64,000 nt of DNA. Origin: CAVPDG01 sp963702535. Its GTDB lineage: Bacteria; Chloroflexota; Anaerolineae; Anaerolineales; UBA4823. Each line of letters opens with the position of its first letter. Within the stretch, counting starts at the first letter, position 1. Positions 34,771 through 44,222 of this stretch are shown here, one piece after another. Position numbers and translations under genes: made by a program. The notes below the pieces were generated by a model, which ran no database searches, had not been told where the DNA came from, and worked only from the letters and a program-made list of their open reading frames with translations. The stretch spans positions 372,001 through 436,000 of the forward strand of contig CAVPDG010000024.1 in the NCBI GenBank assembly GCA_963702535.1, read 5' to 3'.

Positions 34771-36172
34771 ATGACTGATTATCCCCTCGCTCCCGTTCCG
34801 CCCCCCGGCGCTCCGCCAGCCTTCCACCTGCTGGCGAAGCCCAGCGGCTCTGCTTGCAACCTGGATTGCGCTTACTGCTTCTTTTTAGATAAGGAGGCTG
34901 CTATACCCCGGCAGCAAGTTCCGCATGAGCGAGGCGATGTTGGAGCAATACATCCGCCAGCTCATCGAATCGCACCAGGCGGACAATGTGAACATCGCCT
35001 GGCAGGGCGGCGAGCCGACCCTGATGGGGCTGGATTTCTACCGGCGGGCGCTGAGGCTGGCAGAAAAATACCGCCGACCGGGGATGACGTTCCTGCACAC
35101 GATGCAAACCAACGGCACGCTGCTGGACGATGAGTGGGCTGCCTTTTTCAAGGAGCATAACTTCCTGATCGGCATCAGCCTGGATGGTCCGCGCCAGCTC
35201 CACGATGTTTACCGGCTGGATAAGGGCGGATCACCCACCTTCGACAGGGTGCTGCGTGGGGTGCGCCTGCTGCAGAAGCACGAGGTCGAGTTCAACGTGC
35301 TGACCACGGTGAACCGCGTCAACGCGGATTATCCGCTGGAGGTTTACCGCTTCCTGCGCGACGAGGTTGGCGCAGATTGGATGCAGTTCATCCCGGTGGT
35401 GGAGCGGATCAATGCAGACGGATTGACGCTCTACCAGGAGGGGACGACCGTCTCCGAGCGCTCGGTGCTGCCGGAGCAGTTTGGTCGTTTCTTGAGCGTT
35501 ATCTTCGACGAGTGGGTGCGCAATGACGTGGGGCGTATCTTTGTGCAAACTTTCGAAGCGACAGCGCGCAACTGGGTCGGGCTGCCAACTTCCGGGATGT
35601 GCGTCTTCAACGAGACCTGCGGGACCGGGCTTGCAATCGAGCACAATGGCGATTTGTACTCGTGCGACCACTTCGTGGAGCCCAACTTATTACCTGGGAA
35701 ATATCGAAAAAGAGCACATGCTCGATCTGGTGGCATCGCCCCAGCAGTTGAAATTTGGCTTAGATAAGCGCGATAGCCTGCCGCGTTATTGCAAGGAATG
35801 TGATGTGCTCTTCGCCTGCCACGGCGAGTGCCCCAAGAACCGCTTCATCCTGACCCCGGACGGTGAGCCGGGGCTCAACTACCTGTGCGCAGGGTTAAAG
35901 AGTTCTTCCACCATGCCAGTTTTCCGATGAAGATCATGGCAGGTTTGATCCGGCGTGGTCGTGAAGCGAAGGAGGTAATGGAGATTCTGGATCAGACTTT
36001 TTCGAATGTCCACCGCCTGGATCCGTGTCCCTGCGGCAGTGGGCGGAAATTCAGGCAGTGTCACGGACGACCACCCGCGGCGCCTGAAGCCAGGTCGCTG
36101 CCGCCGCCGCAATCTCGATCCGCCCTCCGGCGGGAGAACGATGGCGAACAGGGAAACAGCCTGGCGGAGTAA
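34771..36172 (+). CDS. Anaerobic sulfatase-maturating enzyme (radical SAM) with a SEC-C tail
   Basis: The start carries the radical-SAM CxxxCxxC cluster (C29, C33 and C36 in SACNLDCAYCFF), followed by WQGGEPTLMG and GISLDGP. The SPASM region includes GMCVFNETCGTGLAIEHNGDLYSCDHF and CKECDVLFACHGECPKNR. This is the enzyme that turns Cys or Ser of sulfatases into formylglycine without oxygen. Frame shifts lie near 34905, 35690 and 35895. After the last shift the protein goes on to a SEC-C zinc motif (DPCPCGSGRKFRQCHG), an unusual addition to this family. The sulfatase gene begins 48 bases downstream, which supports the assignment. Confidence 0.88.
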
Positions 36173-36220
36173 CCGAGCCACAGATATCTATCGATTACCG
36201 ATAAGGAAGGAGTACAGAAA

Positions 36221-37757
36221 ATGCCAAACGGAAAACCCAACATCCTGGTCATTTGGGGTGATGATATCGGCATCACGAACCTGAGCTGCTACAGCGACGG
36301 TCTGATGGGCTATCGCACTCCCAACATTGACCGCATCGCCGATGAAGGCATGCGCTTCACCGACTCATACGGTCAGCAGTGCTGCACCGCCGGTCGCGCC
36401 GCCTTTATCACCGGGCAAAACCCCTACCGCACCGGCCTGACCAAGGTGGGTATGCCCGGCGCGGATATCGGCTTGCAGGCGGAGGACGCCACCATCGCCG
36501 AGCTGCTCAAGCCGCTGGGCTACACCACCGGACAGTTCGGCAAGAACCACTTCGGCGACCGGAACAAATACCTGCCCACCGTTCACGGTTTCGACGAGTT
36601 CTATGGCAACCTCTATCACCTCAATGCCGATGAAGAGCCGGAGCATGTAGACTACCCGCACCGACGCCGAATTCCCCAATTTCAAGAAAATTTTTGGCCC
36701 ACGCGGCGTCATTCACTCCTGGGCTACGGAGGAAGATGACCCCACCGAGCAGCCGCGCTGGGGCATCGTCGGCAAGCAGCGCATCGAGGACACCGGTCCG
36801 CTGACCAGGAAGCGCATGGAGACCTGCGACAGCGAGTTCCTGGCTGCGGCACAGGATTTCATCAAGCGCGCCCACGACGACGACAAGCCCTTCTTCGTAT
36901 GGTTCAATACCACCTGGATGCACTTCCGCGTCCATCCGCCTGAGCACGTGCTGGGTCAGGCTGGGCGCTGGCAGTCCTTCTACCACGACGTAATGGTGGA
37001 GCATGATAAGCAGGTGGGCCAGATGCTCGACCTGCTGGACGAGCTGGGCATCGCTGAAGATACGATTGTGATGTATTCCACCGATAACGGTCCGCACATG
37101 AACACCTGGCCCGACGGAGCGATGACCCCCTTCCGCAATGAGAAGAACTCCAACTGGGAGGGCGCCTTCCGCGTGCCCGAGCTGATCCGCTGGCCCGGAA
37201 AGATCAAAGCGGGCGCCGTCTCCAACGAGATCATCAGCCATACCGACTGGCTGCCGACCCTGCTGGCAGCCGCAGGGGATGCTGAAATCCCCGAGAAGCT
37301 GAAGAAGGGATACAAAGTCGGAGATAAGACTTTCAAGGTGCACATCGACGGCTACAACTTCCTGCCCTATTTCACCGGTCAGGCAGAGAAAGGTCCGCGC
37401 CAGGGTCTCATCTACTTCTCCGATGATGGCGACCTGGTGGGGCTGCGCTACGATAACTGGAAGTTCGTCTTCGCCGAGCAGCGCGTCCAGGGTACGGTCC
37501 AAATCTGGGCGGAGCCGTTCGTCTTCCTGCGCGTGCCCAAGCTCTTCAACTTGCGCACCGACCCCTTCGAGCGGGCGGACATCACTTCCAACACCTACTA
37601 TGATTGGCTGATCGACCGGGTCTATCTGACCTACGCGGCGCAGTTCATCGTTCGGGAGTTCCTGAATACATTCCAAGAATTCCCGCCGCGCATGAAACCG
37701 GCGAGCTTTACCGTGGACGACATCATGAAGAAGATGGAACAGAGCTTCGATTACTAA
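36221..37757 (+). CDS. Sulfatase with a CxAxR formylglycine motif
   Basis: An arylsulfatase-family protein of about 512 residues. The metal-binding start is ILVIWGDDIG (D14, D15). The site to be converted to formylglycine is C55 in C-T-A-G-R (55-59), with Ala in place of the usual Pro. Later come GKNHFG, the MYSTDNGPHMNTWPDG strand with its metal ligands, and RWPGKIKAG. One frame shift lies between about 36655 and 36700. A GGAAGGAG ribosome site precedes the ATG. The gene directly follows the maturase gene, so that enzyme is the likely activator. The substrate is unknown, and no secretion signal is seen, so it probably acts in the cytoplasm. Confidence 0.9.
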
Positions 37758-37773
37758 TCCTCAAGGTGAGCGC

Positions 37774-37805
37774 CAGACGCAACCCGCCGAGACGGGTTGC
37801 GTCTG
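37774..37805 (+). terminator. Hairpin after the first sulfatase gene
   Basis: A 13-bp perfect stem, CAGACGCAACCCG with CGGGTTGCGTCTG, has a six-base loop. No T-tract follows, so termination may be weak or the stem may protect the mRNA end. Confidence 0.6.
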
Positions 37806-37858
37806 CGCCGTGAGAAGCAAAGCGAACCAACCCACCCGCGCATAAGGTGAGGCGATCT

Positions 37859-38521
37859 ATGAACGAAAGTGAAACGATTTTTAGGAATGAGCTCCGGCGC
37901 TTGACCACACCGCGCGCCGCAGCGATTGCGGGCATCTTGTTTGGCGTGTTGTTCACCGCGTGCCTGGTTCTTCTGCGTACGGCGCTCCCTGCGGATCCAG
38001 CCGCAAGCCTCGAATGGCTGGAAACGGGGGCGCGGCGCATCACCATCGCATTGGAGTTGGTTCCTTTCGCCGGTATCGCCTTCCTCTGGTTTATCGGCGT
38101 CGTGCGTGACCGCCTGGGCAGGTATGAGGACCAGTTTTTTTCGACCGTATTTTTTGGCAGCGGTCTGCTCTTCCTGGCAATGGTGTTTATCTCCAGCGCC
38201 ATCGCCGGCAGCCTGATCGTCTATCACCGGGTAGCGATCGATATTGAACTGGAACATGAGATCATCTACTTCGGTCGCGTGATGATGATCTATTTCAGCA
38301 ATATCTTCGCGTTGCGCATGGCGGGCGTATTTATGCTCTCCCTGGGAACGATCTGGTGGCGTACTGGGCTGATGCCTCGCTGGCTGGCGATCATCACCTT
38401 TCTCCTTGCGTTCACCTTGCTGCTCATTATTAATTTGAATTTGTGGATAACGCTCATCTTCCCTGTGTGGGTGATGATCATCAGTGTGACAACATTGGTT
38501 TTGAATTTGAGGCGATCCTGA
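37859..38521 (+). CDS. Membrane protein of unknown function (220 aa)
   Basis: The protein has about six hydrophobic helices (residues 22-40, 62-82, 97-120, 138-155, 164-185 and 188-215) after a short polar start (MNESETIFRNELRRLTTP). No charged residue pattern typical of a known carrier is seen, and I do not recognise the family. Its ATG has a weak GGTGAGG ribosome site. It lies between the sulfatase and the SulP transporter genes in the same direction, 15 bases before the latter, so it may be cotranscribed with it. Confidence 0.7.
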   Translation: MNESETIFRNELRRLTTPRAAAIAGILFGVLFTACLVLLRTALPADPAASLEWLETGARRITIALELVPFAGIAFLWFIGVVRDRLGRYEDQFFSTVFFGSGLLFLAMVFISSAIAGSLIVYHRVAIDIELEHEIIYFGRVMMIYFSNIFALRMAGVFMLSLGTIWWRTGLMPRWLAIITFLLAFTLLLIINLNLWITLIFPVWVMIISVTTLVLNLRRS

Positions 38522-38536
38522 TGAGAGGCATGATCG

Positions 38537-40345
38537 ATGCAATCAAACATCATCGCGACTTATAAACAGCGCTGGAGTATCCGCCCCAAGAACCTGGGAG
38601 CCGACTTGATTGCCGGTTTAACCACGTCGGTATCCAGCATCCCCGATAGCATGGCTTCTGCACTGCTGGCAGGCATCAATCCACTGACCGGTCTGTACAC
38701 GATGATCATCGCCACACCGATCGGGGCGTTGTTCACCAGCTCCGAGTCGATGCACATCTCCACCACCAGCGCCCTCTCTCTTGCCGTAGCAAGCTCTCTG
38801 GTGGGCATGAATCCCGAACTGAAGCTGCAAGCAGTCTACATGCTGGCGCTCATGGTGGGGGTCATTCAGATCACGCTGGGTTTGCTGAAGCTGGGCTCGC
38901 TGGTGCGCTTTGTTCCTTTCTCAGTGATGACCGGTTTTTTGAACGGCGTTGCCGTTTTGATCATCCTGGGACAGCTCAGCGATTTTACCGGTTATTCGAG
39001 CTCGTATTCCAACCGGGTTGTGCAGGCGTTCGATACCGCCTTGAACACGAGTTCTATGATCCCGCCCATCCTGATTGTTGGCTTGGTCACCGTCATCCTG
39101 ATCCTCGTCTTCAATAGCTTCAAGCGCACGAAGCCATATTCCTTGATCCTGGCGATGGTGATCGCTTCCAGCCTCGCCGCGCTGCCAGGTTTTAAATTGG
39201 TGCCGACCGTGGGCGATGTGACCAGCGTGCCCAGCTCATTGCCGCATTTCCAGCTCCCCGATTTCTCACTGTTCTTATCCTTGATCATCCCTGCTTTCGC
39301 CCTCAGCATCATCGGCTTGGTGCAGGGGGCAGGCATCAGCCAGGGATATCCCAATCCGGATGGGAAGTTTCCGGACCCTTCCGGTGACTTCTTCGGGCAG
39401 GGCGTTGCCAATCTGGCGACAAGCTTCTTCAGTGGGATGCCCGCCGGGGGCTCTCTTTCCGGAACCGCGCTGGTTGTCAGCTCAGGGGCAAAGACGCGCT
39501 GGGCGAACGTCTTTACCGGCATACTGATCGCCATCATCGTCTTGCTCTTCTCTAATCTGGTCGAGCTGATCGCTATGCCGGCGCTGGCAGGGCTTCTGAT
39601 TGTCATCGGCTTTCAAACCATCAAGCCGGCTAACATCTTGACGGTCTGGCAGACCGGTCTGACACCGCGCGCGGTCATGCTGATCACATTTGTGGGCACG
39701 CTGGTCATGCCGCTGCAGTTCGCCGTTCTGCTGGGCGTGGCAATTTCCATCGTGCTCTATGTCTCTCACCAGGCAAACCGCATCAAGCTGGTAGAGATCA
39801 TCCCCCAAAAAAGCGGCTTCCCGATCGAGCGACCGGCGCCAGCCCGGTTGCCGAGCCACAAGATCACCATGCTGTTCCCGTATGGCAGCCTGTTTTACGC
39901 TGCCGCCAAGACATTGGAAGAGAACCTGCCTGCCCCAGAAAATTCCGTGAATGCGATGGTCATCTTTCTCTTGCGCGGCTACGACCAGTTCGGCAGCACC
40001 ATGATCGGCGTGCTGGATCGCTATACGCGTACGGTTCAAGAGCATGGCGGGAAAGTGATCTTAGCCGGGATCAGTGAAGGAGTTCTAACCCAATTGGAGC
40101 GCACCGGGTTGCTCGAGCTGATCGGCAAGGAGAGCATTTTCATGGCGACGGATGAATTCGGCATGGCTGCAAACCAGGCTTTTGAATATGCACAGAAGCT
40201 GTTGGAAGAGGCAGAGCAAAGCGTAAGACCGGCGGAGAATGGATGCATGAAAATCCAATCCGGCTGCAGATCATTCTGCCAGGAGGTGTTCCATAAGACC
40301 AGCATGAGCAAACACAGTCCGATAGTATCCCTCTCCAGGGATTGA
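38537..40345 (+). CDS. SulP-family anion transporter with STAS domain
   Basis: The 602-residue protein has the SulP membrane domain (residues 15-420), with ADLIAGLTTSVSSIPDSMASALLAGINPLTGLY at the start, an oligomer-forming FFSGMPAGGSLSGTALVVSSGAK region and MPALAGLLIVIGFQ. A cytoplasmic STAS domain (about 450-555) contains VILAGISEGVLTQLERTGLLE. SulP carriers move sulfate, bicarbonate or other anions. Given the two sulfatases and the maturase around it, sulfate handling is the natural guess, but the ion is not determined by the sequence. The last 40 residues (with four Cys) are unusual and could reflect a late frame shift. Confidence 0.88.
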   Translation: MQSNIIATYKQRWSIRPKNLGADLIAGLTTSVSSIPDSMASALLAGINPLTGLYTMIIATPIGALFTSSESMHISTTSALSLAVASSLVGMNPELKLQAVYMLALMVGVIQITLGLLKLGSLVRFVPFSVMTGFLNGVAVLIILGQLSDFTGYSSSYSNRVVQAFDTALNTSSMIPPILIVGLVTVILILVFNSFKRTKPYSLILAMVIASSLAALPGFKLVPTVGDVTSVPSSLPHFQLPDFSLFLSLIIPAFALSIIGLVQGAGISQGYPNPDGKFPDPSGDFFGQGVANLATSFFSGMPAGGSLSGTALVVSSGAKTRWANVFTGILIAIIVLLFSNLVELIAMPALAGLLIVIGFQTIKPANILTVWQTGLTPRAVMLITFVGTLVMPLQFAVLLGVAISIVLYVSHQANRIKLVEIIPQKSGFPIERPAPARLPSHKITMLFPYGSLFYAAAKTLEENLPAPENSVNAMVIFLLRGYDQFGSTMIGVLDRYTRTVQEHGGKVILAGISEGVLTQLERTGLLELIGKESIFMATDEFGMAANQAFEYAQKLLEEAEQSVRPAENGCMKIQSGCRSFCQEVFHKTSMSKHSPIVSLSRD

Positions 40346-40378
40346 ACCCATCACTCAATTTTATACTTGGAGGAAGCA

Positions 40379-42772
40379 ATGCCTGCACAGAACTATAAAA
40401 AAATATCCTATCTTGTCAGCTTGCTCGTCGGGATCAGCCTGCTGCTGGCAGCATGCTCTGCGCCAGCTCCAAGCCCTTCGCCGACGGCGATGGCTGAGCC
40501 GCCTGCCACCGCAGCGCCAGCGACTACCCTGGAGCCCATCACCCAGGCAGAGCTGGTTGGGGCGGTCTGGCAGTGGGCTGGCGGGCGCGAGTCTCCCACG
40601 GCTGCGCCTTACCTGGTGGCAAACTCTGAGAAGTACACCCTGACCTTTAGCGAGGATGGCTCGCTTTTCGTCCAGGCGGACTGCAACACGTCGCGCGGCA
40701 CGTACGAGCTCAACGGCTCCCAGTTCACCATCACCCTGGGAGCCACCACGCGCGTGGCGTGCGAGGAAGGCTCTCTGTTCGACCAGTTCATGGCTAATCT
40801 CGAGAATGCAGTTTCAGCTGGCAGCGGGTTCGGTAACCTGGTGATCGGCCTGGCAGATGAGGCGGGCGAGATGTACTTCAAGCGCACCGTTGCGCCGGAA
40901 ATGGCGTCCAACCTGGAGCCGATCTCGCAGGAGCAGATGGTCGATATCCTCTGGCAGTGGACCAGCCTGGAGGAGCCGCCGCCGGCGCCCGGCGTCGGCG
41001 TGGGTGATCCCTCGCTCTACGACATTGTCTTCCGGGCGGACGGCACCTACAGCGCCAAAGCCGACTGCAACCGGCTAAATGGCACTTACGAGATGAACGG
41101 GTCTCAACTGACCATCAACCCCGGGATTTCCACGCTGGTAGCTTGCGAGCCAAACTCCAGAGCCGACCAGTACGCCAGCCTGCTGTGGCGCGTGACCGGT
41201 GTTGCGCAGAAGGAGGGGATGCTTGTGCTGCTGGTGGACGACGGCTCGTCGGCGATGTCCTTTGTCAACGCGGGAGCTTCCCCGCTGGCAACGCCTGCAC
41301 CTGTTGTCGAAGGCGATCCGGCAACGATATTGGGAGCACCCGGACGGCGTGGAAAACTTTGACAATGCCAATAACTGGACGAATTTCACCAGCCAGTGCT
41401 TCAACTCCGAAATCACGGGCGGGCAGTTTGTGATGACCGCCAATGGCGTGCCGCAATTCTCCTGCTGGGAAGTCTCCTGGCCTCAGCTCCAGAACTTCTA
41501 CCTGGATACGACGCAGCTCATGCCCACCACCTGCCAGCCGGACGACCGCTTCGGCTTTCTCTTCCGTGCGCCGGATCTCAACCGCGGCTACCTGTACGGC
41601 TACAACTGCGCCGGTCAGTACAGACTGACGGTCTGGGATGGCGAGACAACCACAACGCTCGTCCAGCCACGGCGAGCTCCGCCATCCGCCAGGGTCCGGG
41701 TGTGGTCAACCTGATGGGCTTGATGGCGTTCGGCGAGAATATCTCGCTGTACGCCAACGGCGTTTTCTTGCAAACTGTATCTGACTTCACCTTCCTGGAT
41801 ACAGGCAGGTTCGGGTTACTTTGTGCGCGCGGCTACCGAAAACCCCTTCACCGTGCGTTACGACCAGCTGCGCGTCTGGTCTCTGGAGGATGAGCTGTTC
41901 CCGCCCAACCTGTCAGTAGACCTTCCCAACAGAGGATCTTCCTACGCCACCAGCCAACGTTCCGACCGGGGAAGCACGCGTCAACGTCAACGTGCGCACC
42001 GGACCGAGCACGCTGTTTCCCATCCTGGGCACAGCCATGCAAGGCGATACCGGTCAGGTCCTGGGCATCAATCCCAACGGCACCTGGTACGCGGTCAGCG
42101 TTCCCACGAACCGGGTTGGCACCGGGATCGCCTGGGTCGTCGGCTGATTTTGTCAACCTCACCAACCCCACCGGGCAGCCTTTACCGGTGATCACCCCGC
42201 CATTGCTACCCACCACGGTGAACTTCCCGGCGCCTCCTTCTAACGTGCCTCAGGTGGTGATGCGCGAGCCGGCAACCCTGCGCAGTGGACCCACACTTGA
42301 GTTCCCCGTCTTTGGGGTGGCGGTCAACGGCTCGCGCGCCGAGCTGATCGGGCAGAGCCAGGATGGCCAGTGGTGGGCGGTGCGCGTGCCCACTTCGCTT
42401 GCCAGCAATGGCACTGCCTGGGTCAACAGTGCATACACTTCCGTGGTCAACTCGGGGAACGTGCCAACGCTGCGCACCCCCGACCTGCCGCGTAACATCA
42501 CGCCGGCTGCGCCAGCCTCCGGCGCGCCTGCCCTGGTCACCATCGAGCCGCTCAGCGTGCGCAAGGGACCGGGTGGGCCTTTCGGAGACATCGGCCGCGT
42601 TGCACGGGGAACCGTGATGGCGGTCATCGGCATCAGCCCCGACCGGCAATGGTACGTGGTGAATATCCCCACGAGTATCGATCCCAGCGGTCGCGGCTGG
42701 ATCGCGGCTCGCTTTACTCGCAGCGAGAACACCGGTAACGTGCCTGTCATTCAGCCGCCGCCGGCGCCTTGA
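40379..42772 (+). CDS. Lipoprotein with two META-like domains, a LamG-like domain and SH3b repeats
   Basis: The ATG at 40379 (GGAGG) gives a lipobox start (LLVGISLLLAAC). Two META-like domains (residues about 60-170 and 180-295) have C-N-x-x-x-G-T-Y motifs. After a frame shift at about 41335 comes a beta-sandwich like those of LamG or glycosidase-associated domains (NNWTNFTSQCFNSEITGGQF, FGFLFRAPDLNRGYLYGYN, ISLYANGVFLQTV). It is broken at about 41680 and 41815. Three bacterial SH3 repeats finish the protein, with further shifts near 41945 and 42135 (NVRTGPSTLFPILG, TLRSGPTLEFPVFG, SVRKGPGGPFGDIG). The combination would bind cell wall or glycans on the cell surface. The full length is about 797 residues. 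Confidence 0.75.
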
Positions 42773-42788
42773 TCGACAAACAACCAAT

Positions 42789-42818
42789 GGAGGGCTGGGG
42801 AGCCATCCCCAGCCCTCC
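42789..42818 (+). terminator. Strong hairpin after the META/SH3 lipoprotein gene
   Basis: A 13-bp perfect stem (GGAGGGCTGGGGA with TCCCCAGCCCTCC) has a GCCA loop. It starts about 17 bases past the stop codon. There is no T-run, but its stability suggests a transcript end. Confidence 0.65.
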
Positions 42819-42844
42819 GCAAGTGCCCGTGAAGAGAGAGTAGC

Positions 42845-44090
42845 ATGAGAGACCGGTTGATCACCCAGAGGATCTTCTTTTTTGGCATGGTTGCCATCCT
42901 GGCAATCCTGGCGCTGATCCTTGTCTGGCAGTTTACCCGCGCAATCTTGTGGGCGGTTGCCCTGGTTATCATCTTGAAGCCAATTTATACCTGGCTGTTG
43001 CATAAACGCGGGATCAGCGGCAGGGCATCGCGCGCCACGGCGCTGACGATCCTGATCTTTATCCTGATCATCGCTGTTCCGGTTGCATTGATCGTCGGTG
43101 GTGCCATCTCACAGGCTGCCAATCTTTTTAGAGGCCTGGATATCGAAGGCTACAATTTCTCGATCAGAGAGTTTAATCTTTGGCTGGAGAAGACGATCCA
43201 GGCGATCGTGGCGGGCAGCATCCCTTTGTATGAGTTCAGGTTTGCAGAGAACCTATCGCAGGTGATTGCCTGGTTCAGCGCGTGGTTTGTAAATCTCCTG
43301 ATCGGTCTGGGTCAATCGTTGCCGAGGTTGTTCACCAACGCCATGGTTGTGCTCGTGATCTTGTATGTGGTCTTACCCCGCTATAAAAGTCCCGGAAAAC
43401 AAGATATTCTCGATGTCGTGCCGTTTCCAACCGAGATTACCCACTTGTTCCTCGATAAAATCGATATGATGATCAAAGCCATGTTCAAGGGCACTTTCGT
43501 CATCGCCATCACCCAGGGCCTGGCGATGGGGCTTGTCTTCTGGTTGGCGGGGGTGCCGTACGTTATGTTCTTGACCATCATGGCCATGCTCCTCTCCCTG
43601 GTGCCCCTGATCGGTATCTCCCTGGTTGCCTGGCCCGTAGGAACTCATTCTCATCTTCAATGGCAGTATCTTCCGGGGTGTCTTTGTCATTGCCGCCTTC
43701 TTGATTTTTGTCGCCCAGATTGATACATTATTACGACCACGCCTGGTGCCCAAAGGCGCCCAGCTCAACCCGGCGCTGGTGATCATCAGCGTCCTGGGAG
43801 GGTTGGGGGTGCTGGGTCTCGTTGGCGCTTTGTATGGTCCGGTGGTGATGATTTTGCTGGTGACCAGTATCGATGTCTATTCCAAGTACTTGCTCCGTTC
43901 CGACCTGGAAGTCCTTGAAAGACAAGGTCGGATCGACTTGAAAGAGCTGGGATTGATGCCGGAGGATAACCAGGCTGATCAAAATATGGGTCAAATGGTA
44001 TTGACGGCTGTAAAAAATATTTCATCGCGTCTGAGAAAGGAGGAAGATAAGCCAATCAGCACACCCGATTCAATGAATCACGGAGGTTAG
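42845..44090 (+). CDS. AI-2E (PerM/YdiK) family membrane protein
   Basis: The protein has the family's eight-helix pattern: two helices at the start (FFFGMVAILAILALILVWQF, AILWAVALVIILKPIY), a long amphipathic middle and a conserved GLAMGLVFWLAGVPYVMFLTI segment. After a frame shift at about 43640 comes the FVAQIDTLLRPRLVPKGAQLNPALVIIS signature (at 43700-43790). Members were named for autoinducer-2 export, but many have other or unknown roles, including Na+/H+ exchange. A polar tail of 60 residues follows. It is not clearly linked to its neighbours. Confidence 0.85.
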
Positions 44091-44222
44091 ATAGGCGCGG
44101 CGGATCGTGGTTTCGACGTGTTCCAAACCCTGGTCAGCGCCAGAAAGCCTGAATCTTCGTTTATCACTAACTAATCCTGGCAGTAACACAACACTATCTA
44201 TCTTTTTGAGGAGGAAATAACG

